This document shows positions 23,488 to 37,570 of a stretch of DNA of 64,000 nt, piece after piece. The notes under the pieces were generated by a model. That model saw only the letters and a program-made list of their open reading frames with translations, was not told the origin of the DNA and made no database searches. The stretch is from Eleginops maclovinus (Eukaryota > Chordata > Actinopteri > Perciformes > Eleginopidae). Numbering within the stretch: the first letter of the stretch is position 1; the number at the start of each line of letters is the position of its first letter. Made by a program: the position numbers and the translations under genes. Where the stretch lies: contig NC_086356.1 of assembly GCF_036324505.1 (NCBI RefSeq), positions 16,789,744 through 16,853,743 of the forward strand. The letters run 5' to 3'.

Positions 23488-23638
23488 AGATTTTTTCGAG
23501 GAGCCCGAAGACGCTGTTGTTCCTGGATCTCCCTCAACTTCTCGCTCTGGCTGCTCCAGAAGAAAAGGCAGGGAAGACAGCGAGGAGGAGTCTGCTGCAA
23601 AGAGGCCGCGGTGGTCCGAGGACAGCGACGAGGACTGA
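23420..23638 (+). other. Coding-like +1 frame after the Tyr-rich protein stop
   Basis: In the frame one base ahead of the main one, an open segment runs to a TGA at 23636-23638. It encodes a serine/acid-rich stretch: SGHYLEDFFEEPEDAVVPGS, then ESAAKRPRWSEDSDED, with KRPR resembling a nuclear localisation signal. Its composition looks coding. It overlaps the end of the main frame by about 65 bases. This could be the true C-terminus, reached through a one-base indel, a frameshift or an alternative splice. Confidence 0.4.
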
Positions 23639-23739
23639 GTCTGAGATGGTTGGGCTGAAAATCCTCCTTGAAACATCAGAGCAAAATGTGCCCTCCATCT
23701 CTTCCTCTTCACAGCAGGACCACATGATTCACCTGGTCG

Positions 23740-24985
23740 CCTTAGCGTCTTGCGGGGCGGATCCTGGTAGCATCTTGCTCCTGCTTGATTGACATTTTTC
23801 TACATGGTGGGGCTGACCTTTGCGTCTGGCTGGGCACGCAAAGCCCCAGGTAGCCGTAGCGTCCTGCGGGGCTATCGGTAACCCAGGAAGCGTCTTGCCT
23901 TGGCATTTTTTTTGGTGTAGTATCTTATTATTTGTCTCTCAATCTTTCTTTCTTTAATTCTGTGGGCAGACGCTGCCCCTTAGCCTTTGTATCTGGCGGG
24001 GTGTTCCTGGAAGCGTCTTGCACGGATTTGATTGACATTTTTTATATATTTCGGGGCTGGCCTTTGCGTCTGGCTGGGCAAGCAAAGCCCCTGGTAGCCT
24101 TAGCGTCTTGCAAGGCTGCCAACACCCCAGGAAGTGTCCTGTACTGGGGATGTTTGGTTTACCATTGTGGATCGACGTTGAACCTTGGAGCCTTCACCTT
24201 GATGCTGGGTTTGCTTGACTCACCCTCTTGTCATGCCCTCACAGGGAAGCTGACAGCACTGTGTGTCCTGGGAGACTCTGCAGCCTGCTGTCTTTTGCTC
24301 TCAAGGTCAACATGAAAAGACATCACTGCAAACCACTGCACTGACATAAGAAGAAGCAGGAAAAAAGCAGCAAAATCAAAGAGAACACATGGGACTTCAA
24401 TCTCTTAGCACCTTTACTCGCCAATTGTTGGGCAATGCACTGGACACCTTTTAAACCTCGCAAAAAATCTGATTTCATCTATGCCTGCTGAAAAACAGCA
24501 TCTCATTTCGATGTATCCTGAATTTTTTTCTCCGCCGGGGCGGGTCCAGGTAACATCTTGCACTGATTTGATTGACACTTTCTACATGGCGGGACTGGCC
24601 TTTGCGTCTTGCGGGCTGCCAACACCCCAGGAAGGTTCTTGCACAGGGGATGTTTGGTGTACCATCTCATTTTTTTGCACGGTGGATCAACGTTGGACCT
24701 TGGAGCCTTCACCTTGATGCTGGGTTTGCTTGACTCACCCTCTTGTCATGCCCTCACAGTAAAGCTGACAGTACTGTGTGCCCTGGGAGACTCTGCTGTC
24801 TTTTGCTCTCAAGGTCAACATGAAAAGACATCACTGCAAACCACTGCACTGACATAAGAAGAAGCAGGAAATAAGCAACAAAATCAAAGAGAACACATGG
24901 CACTTTAATCTCGTAGCACCTTTACTCGCCAATTGTTGGGCAATGCACTGGACACCTTCAAATACATAACATCCAACATGAAGAA
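23740..24985 (+). repeat. Tandem duplications downstream of the Tyr-rich gene
   Basis: A unit containing GCGTCTTGC, TTTGATTGACA and GGCCTTTGCGTCT recurs starting at about 23745, 24003 and 24541. The last two copies share more than 350 bp, including GAGCCTTCACCTTGATGCTG and CAATTGTTGGGCAATGCACT. Spacing between these two is about 540 bp. Some short open frames run through the units, but their translations look like chance. They may be duplicated 3' UTR of the upstream gene. Confidence 0.75.
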
Positions 24986-25099
24986 ACTTTATTGAACCAA
25001 AAAAACTCCCAAAAATTAGATTTGATTTAAGCCTTCTAAAAATGGGCATCTCATAAGGATGCCTCCTGAATATTTTTTCTCCATAGGTCAAAACAATTA

Positions 25100-27680
<2,581 letters not shown>

Positions 27681-27689
27681 TGCAATGGT

Positions 27690-28310
27690 TCTCAACCAGG
27701 TCAAATACATGGCGGGAGTTTTGTTGGAAGAATATAATACGATTTCTTATCACACCCATACAAAAACGACACCAGGGCAGTGGGGACGCTTGCTGGAGGC
27801 TCTGTGGATCTAATGGAGCCAACCGCTTTCATATTTTTTGGGACTGCCAAGCAATAAGGTCTTACTGGGAAGAGATCCACAAACATATCAATAATGTATT
27901 TAGTGTGACCATTCCATTACAATGTGAAACTTTGTTTTTGGGTAATATATTGTTTGAAACATGGAACATAAAAGACAAAACATTGCTTGCTATACTGTTG
28001 GCAGCTAGTAAGAAATGTGTCACGAGGAAATGGTTAAAAGTGGAACCTCCCACCATTGATGAATGACATTGTGTATGACATTTATGTTATGGAGAAGATC
28101 TCTTTTTCCCTAAAAGTTGAGAAAGTAAAGTTTTACAAGACCTGGTCCAAATGGACTGAGTACGTAAAACCAATCAGATCTGATTGTATTTGACTATACT
28201 TGTGCTTTGTATGAACCTAACCTCATGGTTTTTATTTTTTCCTTTTTCTCTTTAAAATGGGATGTGCGCCCCCGGGTTCTGTTCAAAAAAAATAATCAAA
28301 AATAAAATGT
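27690..28310 (+). mobile_element. L1 ORF2 C-terminal fragment and 3' end
   Basis: An open segment at about 27750-28066 encodes the C-terminal Cys/His region of L1 ORF2 (CWRLCGSNGA, FHIFWDCQAIRSYWEEIHKH) and ends in KWLKVEPPTIDE. A frame change then leads into more ORF2-like residues (KISFSLKV, KPIRSDC). An A-rich tail with AATAAAATG is at about 28287-28310. This is a 5'-truncated insertion from a different L1 lineage than the copy at 10.3-15.5 kb. Confidence 0.85.
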
Positions 28311-28344
28311 TAATGTTCAACAATTCAGAGATAATTGGTGTTAC

Positions 28345-29400
28345 TAACCATCTTTGTCCCTGCCTCGATCTTTTCTAAATCCACTGACTGAGATGCTGTT
28401 GTTCACCGAGGACAAAGAAGATAAGTATGAGCTTCTGTCCTGTAGAGAAAGGGTCCTACAATATAAAAACACAAAAAGTATTATCATGTAACCTACTTTC
28501 AAACTGTATGCTTAATCCAATTGTTTATAAAGTCACTTTTTCAGTCATTTACAGATAAACGCTGCTGCTCAATGTGGGTGAAAGGGTAGGATATCCTGAC
28601 ACGTATCAGGTTTACAATGTAAAGTCACACTAGGAAATAAGTGTTACTGCTTTGTTATTCTGTTTATCCATAAAGTATGCTCATCCATACTTTTTTAATA
28701 AACCAAATAAATGTTTTACTAACCTTAAATGTATCAAAGTCCACCGCCTGAGCCGCAGCTGTTCACCATGGACAACCAACATGAGTACACATTTCTGACT
28801 AACACTAAAAACAAAATCCACTGCATATGTTTCTATTGTTTGCTTTTATATCAACACTAATTCAAGCTTCTCTCTATAGATGTAATACGTGTTTTTAGTT
28901 CAGAGATTGCTGCCACTCCCTGTGGACATCAAGGTAGGTACGAGCCTCTAAGTCAACATAGAGAAAAAACTGTTCTCCTGTAAACCGATATCATTGATCC
29001 AGAACTTCAATATTATTTGTCTTACTCACTATTTTATTTATTTGTTCTTCTCTTTCCTCCACAACCTGAGCTGCTGCGATTCACTAGATAGAAACAGTAG
29101 TCAAATATTTAAAAAAGCTGAGCAAATGTAATGCTTTATGTAAACTATCTGCACCTTGTAAGCTGAACTCATTCATACACACAACCATATTAAGCCATTT
29201 TATTTTTACTAACCATTATGTATATTTCTCTTCTGAACTCCACTTCCTGAGCTCCTGCTGTTCACAGTACAGTCAAGGTGAGTGTGAGCTTCAAACTGAC
29301 ATAAAGTTACCATGACAAGTCCAGAGGAAACGCTCCCATCAGACCTGCAGGACAAGCTGGTGTTCAAACAGAGGTAACAATCATTGACAATACTCATACA
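28345..29400 (-). other. Tandem duplicated exon-like units of an unidentified gene
   Basis: Four related units, at about 28350-28447, 28715-28800, 29025-29105 and 29210-29320, share a core reading GTGAACAGCAGCAGCTCAGG (variants) on the minus strand. Each ends in a donor-like site: GTTAGT three times, GTGAGT once. The first unit is an open exon of about 30 codons after a CTCTACAG acceptor (VNNSISVSGFRKDRGRDKD). The last joins FEAHTHLDCTVNSRSSGSG. The second and third contain stop codons. A fifth partial relative is at about 28895-28965. The strand is inferred from the repeated donors. I do not recognise the product; tandem exon duplication with decay fits best. Confidence 0.4.
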
Positions 29401-29614
29401 TTTCCTGCAAGCCTTAATGTAGCTTTGTTTAACGATTCATATGTCAAACATGTTACTCGTATTGTTCACGTCTCATTCATTTCTTATTTCAGAGACATAG
29501 TTTGAGAGCTGGAGAGATAATCGTCTGTTTCAGTCTGGAGGTATCTTAAGATGACAACAAAAAAGCACTGTCACTGTTTTGTTGTTGAATTCAATAAAGC
29601 ACCTTGACCGGTCT

Positions 29615-30930
29615 AAAGGCAATCTTTCTGCTGTGAGATGTTTGTTTTTAACTTCAGTGATGTTGGATAATGTGAAGCTTTTTTTAAGTGTATTAACTGC
29701 AGGTGTCATAAAATATATAGTGGCTAAAATGCTGCCAAGTCTGCTAAGCACGGAGTCTTTCAAAACCCAAATGCTTTTTTTTTTTTTAAATGTTAAGAGA
29801 AACAGTCAAAGATCAGAGAGGTAAAACAAGAGAATTTGGTCAAAACACAGATACACACTATACTATATTATCACTACATTTTCCACCAGCACAACTCTAA
29901 ATATACAAGAATCAAACAGGTAAAAATGTAGTTCACACATTCGACAGCTCCGACTGATAAGCAGTGACTGAATCACAGCAAAGGTTGTTTAGGCAGAAAC
30001 AAAGCAGTTCAGTTTTATGTAATATAACATTAATTCAATAAGCATCTGGTGCTTTTGGTTTGAATGCAAAACGAGGATGCTGTAACAATGAAAAATGGAG
30101 GAAGTGTAGCGCTATTCTTATAGCTGGAAAACAAAGACGACCTTTAACCAGAGGGTGGCGCCAGAGGAACATGTAGTTGCAAGACTTCAACAGAATTCCT
30201 GTCACCAGTTTATGGAAGAAAACACTTTCTGCCTCAGGAGAGTCACATTAAATTGATAATATCCCCATGCTGTGAGTGTTTAAAAAGGGCTCAGTGTTAA
30301 ACTGACAAAATACAAACACTGCTAAACATTGGGGAAGAGAGTGTACTATGCTACACACAAACACTTCCAAAACTTAAATTAAATCCATTGACCATTATGA
30401 AACAGCTGGTGGTAGCACATTCAATTTACCTAATGGACATAGCATCTTAGAGGGAAATGTTTTTAGACCAGGTTTAACGCAGTATGGACTATACTATTGT
30501 CTTCTGACTTGTTTTAATGTCATAGTCCTAATAGCCTTTCTCTTATTCTAGTGGTTCAACTTTAAAGTTATTTAAAGGACAGTTTAATATGTAATACATT
30601 TACATTCCTAAGTGCAGCTAAATCCAAAACGATATCTCACCAACATTCACCTATAAATGAATGTAGAGTGGCATTTTGATTCCAAAATACTGATCATCAA
30701 ATGGACAAGTTTTCATGGGAGATCATTTTATTTTTATCATTTCAAACAATTTATCAAATCACACTTTACAGTTTGTACATCAAAATGAAAAAATAGAATT
30801 ATAACAGACAAGTCAAATGACAAAAACCATGAAGTGGAAATTAATCAAATAAAGATTCTAGGAGGGTGTTCATCTCTCACCCCAACTATAAGCTTCATCA
30901 TAAAGGAAAGTCTACTCTACATGTAGAGAG
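29615..30930. other. Intergenic, nothing recognised
   Basis: No exon, RNA gene or mobile element that I can support. A polyadenylation-type AATAAA occurs at 29593 on the plus strand, but no gene leading to it is clear. Confidence 0.35.
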
Positions 30931-31407
30931 CTTCCCAGACTAACACTGGGAGCCGGTTCCACACAACAGGATGTCGACGATGCCACCTCACCTGTGACGA
31001 CACAGATCTGGAAGTAAAGTTGGATGAAGATTAAAATGACTTCTGTGCCTCAGTCTATCCTTGCTATTCATGATACATGTTATGGACCAGAGAATAGCTG
31101 GACAAGCAGGGGGGGAGCTTTTAAGAACAAATGCATGAATAACTTAAAATTGAACAAAAACTAATTATTGCTTGGTTAGTGTTCTCTGCTCAGGGTTACA
31201 ATGACTCAACTGTTTCACTGCCAGAGAAATGATGCACTATAGGCGTACCTCATTGGATCCACATGGTGAGAGATGCCGACTAGCTGGGTCTTCTTGCTCT
31301 CCAGAGGTGACCGTTTTCACACCTGCAGAGAAGAGCAGAAATATAATTATTTTACTCCTGGAAAACAACCTCCCCTTTCTTGAACATATTTAAAATAATT
31401 TGGCCAA

Positions 31408-31470
31408 TGCTCAGGGTTAAAAAGCTCAAAAGCATCAGGTATCAGGTGAAGAAATTCATACATCACTGCA
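31408..31470 (-). ncRNA. SNORD36-like C/D snoRNA copy (array)
   Basis: On the minus strand a C box-like GTGATGT, an internal CTGA and a final CTGAGCA are present. The guide GAGCTTTTTAACC sits just before the last box and is complementary to GUUAAAAAGCUC of 18S rRNA. It lies between two exon 5/exon 4-like remnants. Box spacing is normal; expression is unknown. Confidence 0.6.
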
Positions 31471-31752
31471 TTAAGGCCAATAAAGAAGACGAGTCACTGT
31501 AAATAAACTAACTTGTAATGAGTAACAACATTCATAAATCCTTGCTAGTGTCCACTGTTCCATTGCTGCAGAAGCCATAAAGACACAAGCTTACCTCACT
31601 TGGATCCACATCGTGACCAATGATGACGAGCTGGGCCTTCATGCTCTCCACAGAGGTGGCAGTGTCATCACCTGCAGAGTAATAGGAAAATTTGATTAAC
31701 TTTCTACCCAGAAAACATCATTTCCCACCCTCGAGATTGCAGTATATTGTGG

Positions 31753-31814
31753 CCAGGGTTAAAAAGCTCAAAAGCATGAGGTAATTCAGGTGACGAAATT
31801 ATTGTCAGCATTGC
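31753..31814 (-). ncRNA. SNORD36-like remnant, boxes damaged
   Basis: The guide GAGCTTTTTAACC is intact. The D box reads CTGG instead of CTGA and the C box reads TGCTGAC, so a functional C/D particle is unlikely. Confidence 0.5.
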
Positions 31815-31950
31815 ACTAAGGCCACATTAAAGATCGCTATTAATGGAGCGCTTTCCACAAGTAAAACCCATAATATACTTGTTGGCAAGTTCCACAAGTC
31901 ATCCTTATTGCTTCCCACTTTAAACCCAGGGTTTCACCCTTCCCAGCAGC

Positions 31951-33220
31951 CTATCGTCGCTGTCCGATGAAACTCACGTACATCCAAAACGGTTACTTTT
32001 CAGGAAATGAAAAAAACACCCTAATTTCAAAGCAGTTAAACGTAGCATTGTCATACTTGGTACGTCATCTTTAATTATAATCGTAATATTGCCAGTGTGA
32101 AGGTATAGTTCACATTTTACCAAAATCTAGTTTAAATGGATATACGTGCATATTTTACAGTAACGGTGGTCGATACGCGTTCTTCCGATCATGAATGGGC
32201 AAGTCGCGTTTCATACTGACAGATGAATAGGCTACGCTAAGTTTATTAAATAGCCTAAGTCCAACCTAAGGCTATTTAATAAACTGAGCATAGCCTATTT
32301 ATCTTGTCAGTATGAAAATCAGTGAACTGATTCATTGTCCCTTCATAATTATGTCTCCTGCTAACTATGGGATAATGAATCAGTACGCTAACAAGCTAGA
32401 CAGAGGTTGTAACGAGACCTACCGTGCCAAAAAAACGAATTACGGTAGGTCTAACGTCACTCCTCCACTCCTAGACCTACGTCTCAGGCGACAAGGGGAA
32501 AACTTTTTCTAGCGATAAAGTTAGGCCCACTGTAAAGGAAAGCTATTGTCTCACCAGGCTATCATCAAAATGATATTTATTTGGCACTGTATTGCAGAAA
32601 AGAAAATGAAAAATGAAGCTGCCATTTCACTAAACTCCAGTTAGCCCGTTCCTGTTTATTCCCCTTTCTTCTTCAGGTGATTCAAGCACGACTAATTAGG
32701 CTCACTACTGCTACTACAGGTGGAATTATAAAATAGCAACTGTGGAGAGCTTAGTTATTATCTTACGTTCGTCAGCCAGGTTCACAATAAAAATATTAGA
32801 TGACAATTACTTAATTAGATGACAATTACTTAATCTAGATAATTTAGGCCTACCGGTAAATAACAGTTGTGAATATATTGCAACTAGATTAAACTTGAGT
32901 ACAGTTGACAAAAAAACGAAATACCTTACATTCAAAGTGTTATTCAGCTACCCGATGATGCGCTTCCAGAGACGCTAATGAGATGACACAAGACAGCTGA
33001 GATGGCTCCACAGAGCGGGAGATACGCGGCGTGATTGACAGCTTTGACACCAAATGGATATACTTGAAAATCAGATGACATGATTTCACAACTTTTCATT
33101 GGTCACTTAGGTACACGACGCATACTGTATACGGAAATGAACCTGGACATTGTATCCATCGTAAAATCTCAAAATCGGCAAAAATGGACATACGAGGTTT
33201 TCATCGGACAGCGACGCTAT
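31951..33220. mobile_element. Non-autonomous fold-back DNA transposon
   Basis: Terminal inverted repeats of about 34 bp bound this 1.27 kb insertion. The left end is TATCGTCGCTGTCCGATGAA and the right end in reverse complement is TAGCGTCGCTGTCCGATGAA; the similarity continues inward. It has no coding capacity. A strong internal palindrome lies at 32212-32314 and a shorter one, AGACCTACCGT/ACGGTAGGTCT, at about 32417-32453. It sits inside what looks like RPL7A exon 4 sequence of the array. Superfamily not determined. Confidence 0.75.
32212..32314. repeat. 44-bp inverted repeat with 14-base loop
   Basis: Arms 32212-32255 and 32270-32314 are near-perfect reverse complements, from CATACTGAC outside to TTTATTAAATAGCC at the loop. 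The DNA or RNA could form a long hairpin. Confidence 0.9.
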
Positions 33221-33525
33221 GCTTCTTCTCTGGCCTGGCCTGGCGTTCCATTTTGAAGAGTGCTGTTAAGGCTCAAAAAGCCATCCCTTATACAGCTTCA
33301 ACTCACCGGTCTGCTGGTCCAGAGCCTGGGTGAACTGGTTGATTGCAGGGGGAACCTTCAGACGCTTGTAGAGGATGGAGCGCTGCCTCTGCAGGCGGAT
33401 GTAACGAGGCCATTTCACAAAGCGGGTCAAGTCACGCTTGGGCTGGATATCCTGACCTGTGGGGGAAAAGACAATAATGGTCAGTACCTGATATTACAGT
33501 AGGACTTTACTCTCTCAAGCTCAAG

Positions 33526-33599
33526 TGCATCAGCGATCTTGGTGATGAAAGTTGTCTTCAATGTTCTTAAGATAGCAAATATTCTTTACATCATCTGCA
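33526..33599 (-). ncRNA. SNORD24 copy (array, after exon 3 copy)
   Basis: The minus strand reads TGCAGATGATGT at the 5' end (C box ATGATGT) and CGCTGATGCA at the 3' end (D box CTGA, closing stem TGCA/TGCA). The guides CACCAAGATC and GAATATTTGCTA are complementary to neighbouring stretches of 28S rRNA (GAUCUUGGUG and UAGCAAAUAUUC). It appears identical to the copy in the live gene. Confidence 0.75.
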
Positions 33600-33879
33600 C
33601 AGTGGTGACCTAGTTCTTACAAAACTCAACCTATGGTTACTCACCGATGCCAAAGTTTTGGTCTCTTTTCGAACAGGGGGTTGACTACTTTTTTGGCTTC
33701 ATTTTTCCTGGCCACGGAAGGGGCTGGAAGACGACAAGCTGGAAAAGCAGGGCCCAACAGGAAGTTTTAGAAACAAACGAACAACTCTAGGATATGCTTG
33801 AGAACTTAAAACAAATTGGAAGTTGACAATCTGATGTCAATGACAAATGTCAACATGCATTCTTGCAGTTAGTGGTCTC

Positions 33880-33947
33880 TGCTCAGGGTTAAAAAAAAGT
33901 TTGATCCACACAGAGGATTCAGGTGAAGAAATTCATACATCATTGCT
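33880..33947 (-). ncRNA. SNORD36-like copy with damaged guide (array)
   Basis: The C box ATGATGT and D box CTGAGC are intact. The guide region has become a long T run (TTTTTTTTAACC), so its match to 18S rRNA is shortened. Confidence 0.55.
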
Positions 33948-34159
33948 AGTGACCACTTTCTAGACTCAACTGTTACAGAATAATGAGACGCTTACCTCAA
34001 TTGGATCCACATCGTGGGCAATGATGACGAGCTGGGCCTTCTTGCTCTCCACCAGAGAGGTGACAGTGTTCACCCCTGTAGAGAAATAGGAGCATTTGAT
34101 TAACTTTCCAACCAGAAGACTCCCTAAACAACCCAGTTATTCTTGTTTATTTTGGCCAA

Positions 34160-34224
34160 TGCTCAGGGTTAAAAAGCTCAAAAGCATCAGGTAATCAGGT
34201 GAAGAAATTCTTGTCATCATTGCA
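34160..34224 (-). ncRNA. SNORD36 copy (array, intron 4 type)
   Basis: Identical to the live intron 4 copy: C box ATGATGA, internal CTGA, guide GAGCTTTTTAACC and D box CTGA, with a short closing stem TGC/GCA. The guide matches the 18S A668-type methylation site: the fifth base before the D box is U opposite A. Confidence 0.75.
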
Positions 34225-34296
34225 TCAAGGCCACATTTTAGTAGACTTAATAGGAAAGTCCAAACAAACAAATAAAGCACTGTGTACTCCGCGTTA

Positions 34297-34455
<159 letters not shown>

Positions 34456-34530
34456 TTAGGGAACATTTTAAAAACAGCAGCTACAGCCATAGCTGGTTCA
34501 GCATCACAAGTGGATATAACGTAAAGTTAC

Positions 34531-34600
34531 TGCATCAGGGATCTTGGTGGAAATGTCAGCACAGCTGTTCAGATAGCAAATATTATTAACAGCATCTGCA
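34531..34600 (-). ncRNA. SNORD24-like variant (array, intron 3 type)
   Basis: Ends TGCAGATGCTGT and CCCTGATGCA are present on the minus strand. Guides CCACCAAGATC and AATATTTGCTA remain complementary to 28S rRNA, and an internal CTGA is present. The C box differs from consensus (ATGCTGT). Confidence 0.6.
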
Positions 34601-34643
34601 AAGCTACAAGGGGTACTGTTGAGGATCAAGAAGCCATCTATTA

Positions 34644-34850
<207 letters not shown>

Positions 34851-34882
34851 TTACAGTAGGACTTTACTCTCTCAAGCTCAAG

Positions 34883-34956
34883 TGCATCAGCGATCTTGGT
34901 GATGAAAGTTGTCTTCAATGTTCTTAAGATAGCAAATATTCTTTACATCATCTGCA
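34883..34956 (-). ncRNA. SNORD24 copy (array, intron 2 type)
   Basis: C box, D box, closing stem and both guides are the same as in the live intron 2 copy. It lies between the exon 3 and exon 2 copies of the array. Confidence 0.75.
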
Positions 34957-35240
34957 CAGTGGTGACCTAGTTCTTACAAAACTCAACCTATGGTTACTCA
35001 CCGATGCCAAAGTTTTTTGGCCTCTTCTCGAAGAGGGGGTTGACTACTTTTTTGGCCTCATGTTTCCTGGCCACGGAAGGGGCTGGTGCCACTTTCTTTC
35101 CCTTAGGCTGTCAAAAGAAAACAAGTGTTAGGATGCATTAAAGAGAAAAAGACAAACTACTTAACACAAGTTTAAAGCCTCAACATTTACATCTACAACA
35201 CATTTTATCCCACTATGACAGCCTTTAGAGACTATGTAGG

Positions 35241-35998
35241 CAATAGAGTGGCGAGGCCTAAAACCCAGAAGTGAGTTAGCATTTTACCACTTCCAGTTCC
35301 CTCGTCTCAGAGTCAAGGGGAATTCTCCGTAGGATTTTGGAAAAAAGCTCAAAAATAAGGTCTGTTGACACAAATTTAAAAGACGGATCATGTTTCGTTC
35401 TACGACATTAAATACACCAGCAGTGAACCCCCCCCCCCCCCCCCCCCCCAGGGAGATTTTTGAAGAGTTTACGTGTCTGAAAAACAAGTGGCTTAATAAG
35501 ACAACAGAAGTTGTCGAGGACGTTGTACGTCTTTACGCCGAACACGTAAACACTCCCGCTAAGTTTGTTAGCTCATCTTTGTAAAACTACATCAGACTGG
35601 TGTTGAAACAGCCATGACTTCTCGTTACATTCAGTGTGGCTAAAAGGAAAAGCTTTGTTAAAATATGCAAGTGTGCGAAAGTCAGGTGAAAGATCTGAAG
35701 TTGTCGTGACGTTGAAGTCGTGCGACCCTGCTGTTGTACTCTGTAGTTCCTTTATAGCATAACGTTGACATTTCGCTTCTGGTGATTAGATTTATGATTC
35801 TAAAATGATAAGTAGGATAGACATGTGGAGATTATCCGGCTTAACAAAACATGCATTTATCAAACGGTTCGTTTTCCACCGATCTTATTTCATACAATAT
35901 TCCAAAAGCATATGGAGAAATCGCAGTGCTTTTTTGTCGAGGGAACCCTTGCGCAGTTTACGTCCGGGTCGGCCTACAAAAACACATCATCCCTGCAC
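35241..35998. mobile_element. Insertion of about 0.75 kb in array intron 1
   Basis: The intron 1 sequence shared with the live gene is interrupted after GAGACTATGTA and resumes at AGAGAAAAAATGTC. The inserted DNA contains a run of about 19 C at 35430-35449 and no recognisable protein. It is probably a non-autonomous transposable element; termini are not resolved. Confidence 0.5.
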
Positions 35999-36249
35999 CA
36001 TTCTATTGTCCTGCTTTTAATAGAGAAAAAATGTCCGCTCTGATAAATAACACAACATGGATACTTGCACTTATCCAGTTATGCATGGGTTTTAGCATCC
36101 ATTGCGACACTATACATAGTTTAAACTGAATTAGAAGACCAGTATGTTGTCAATAATGTGAAACCTTCATCCAGGACTTAGTCCCAAAACAGTGCATTAA
36201 ATACAGTTAGCTAAAGCTACAAGGTGTACTGTTAAGTATCAAGAAGTCA

Positions 36250-36474
<225 letters not shown>

Positions 36475-36506
36475 TTAAAGTAGGACTTTACTCTCTCAAG
36501 CTCAAG

Positions 36507-36580
36507 TGCATCAGCGATCTTGGTGATGAAAGTTGTCTTCAATGTTCTTAAGATAGCAAATATTCTTTACATCATCTGCA
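36507..36580 (-). ncRNA. SNORD24 copy (array, 5'-most)
   Basis: It carries C box ATGATGT, D box CTGA and the TGCA closing stem. Both 28S guides are intact, although the flanking exon 2 copy is frame-broken. Confidence 0.75.
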
Positions 36581-37570
36581 CAGTGGTGACCTAGAAAAAG
36601 CTGTAAAAAAAAAGGTTACTTACCAATGCCAAAGTTCTTTGGCCTCTTACCAAAAGAGGGGTTGACTCCTTTAGCGCCTCGTGTTTCTTAGCAACTGAAG
36701 GGGCAGGTGCCACCTTCTTCCCCTTTGGATGTCAATAGAAAACAAATGTTAGGATGCATTAAAGAACTAAATACAAACACAGTACTAGACACAAGAAAGC
36801 CTTAACATTTTCCTCTACAATCTATTTTTAGTGTGTTATCCTACTATGCCAAACTCATGACACCCTTTGAATTGATGCAACTATTCTACTTTTAGAGTAA
36901 TAATTGCTGCACCTATCGAATGTACAAGCATGCATTGGCTTTAGCATTTATGCTACTATGCCAGCCTTATGAGACTCTGTTTTAAGAACCCAACTCTTAG
37001 AGTTATCCCCACTCTAGGAGCAACTCACCTGTCTGGCAGTCCTGAGTCTGCATGTGGATGTAACGAGGCCACAGCATGTCATATAAAATGTGGACTGAAT
37101 GTCCCTGCGGACCTGTGGAAACAGAAAACACATTTGTATACCCAAATCAAACTGGAGGGAAAAACACGTGTCTAAGTATAAAGTGCAGAGGAACTGTAGG
37201 TGATAAACTACACGACACAACGAGTTACATGTCCTGGTGCGCATTCATTTAGCCAGTGTAAAGTTGAGTTACCAGGTTAAATACTGGCAGTTCATAAATG
37301 AGTGAACAAATTTAGTAATAAAAACAGTGTTCTTGAAATCAAGCTAATTTACGACTATTAGCCTTAGCTTCTGATGGAGAGTCACGGTGCTACTTCCTAA
37401 CGGCAAAACTAACTTAATCGTAACCACGTGTATCCCAAAATTACCCAATATCGACATGATTAACCGCGGAAACTTCACTTAAGTCATTGATACATTTTAT
37501 ACAATAAAATCAAGCTCACATTAAAGGATGAAAACAGATTACACAGCACAGATGACTCGACTGTTCAAAC

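Noticed and set aside
28345..29320. Plus-strand microexon array with TACTAAC branch points
   Set aside because: The repeated TACTAAC is the reverse complement of GTTAGTA, which fits a minus-strand splice donor better, and the minus strand has good acceptors (CTCTACAG). Kept only as a minus-strand hypothesis.
29295..29500. Plus-strand terminal exon (TSPEETLPSDLQDKLVFKQR then DIV stop)
   Set aside because: It would need an acceptor without a pyrimidine tract, and it overlaps the minus-strand exon-like unit. Support is too weak for a feature.
35430..35449. Functional signal in the run of about 19 C
   Set aside because: Homopolymers of this length are commonly mis-called; it is more likely a repeat or assembly feature.
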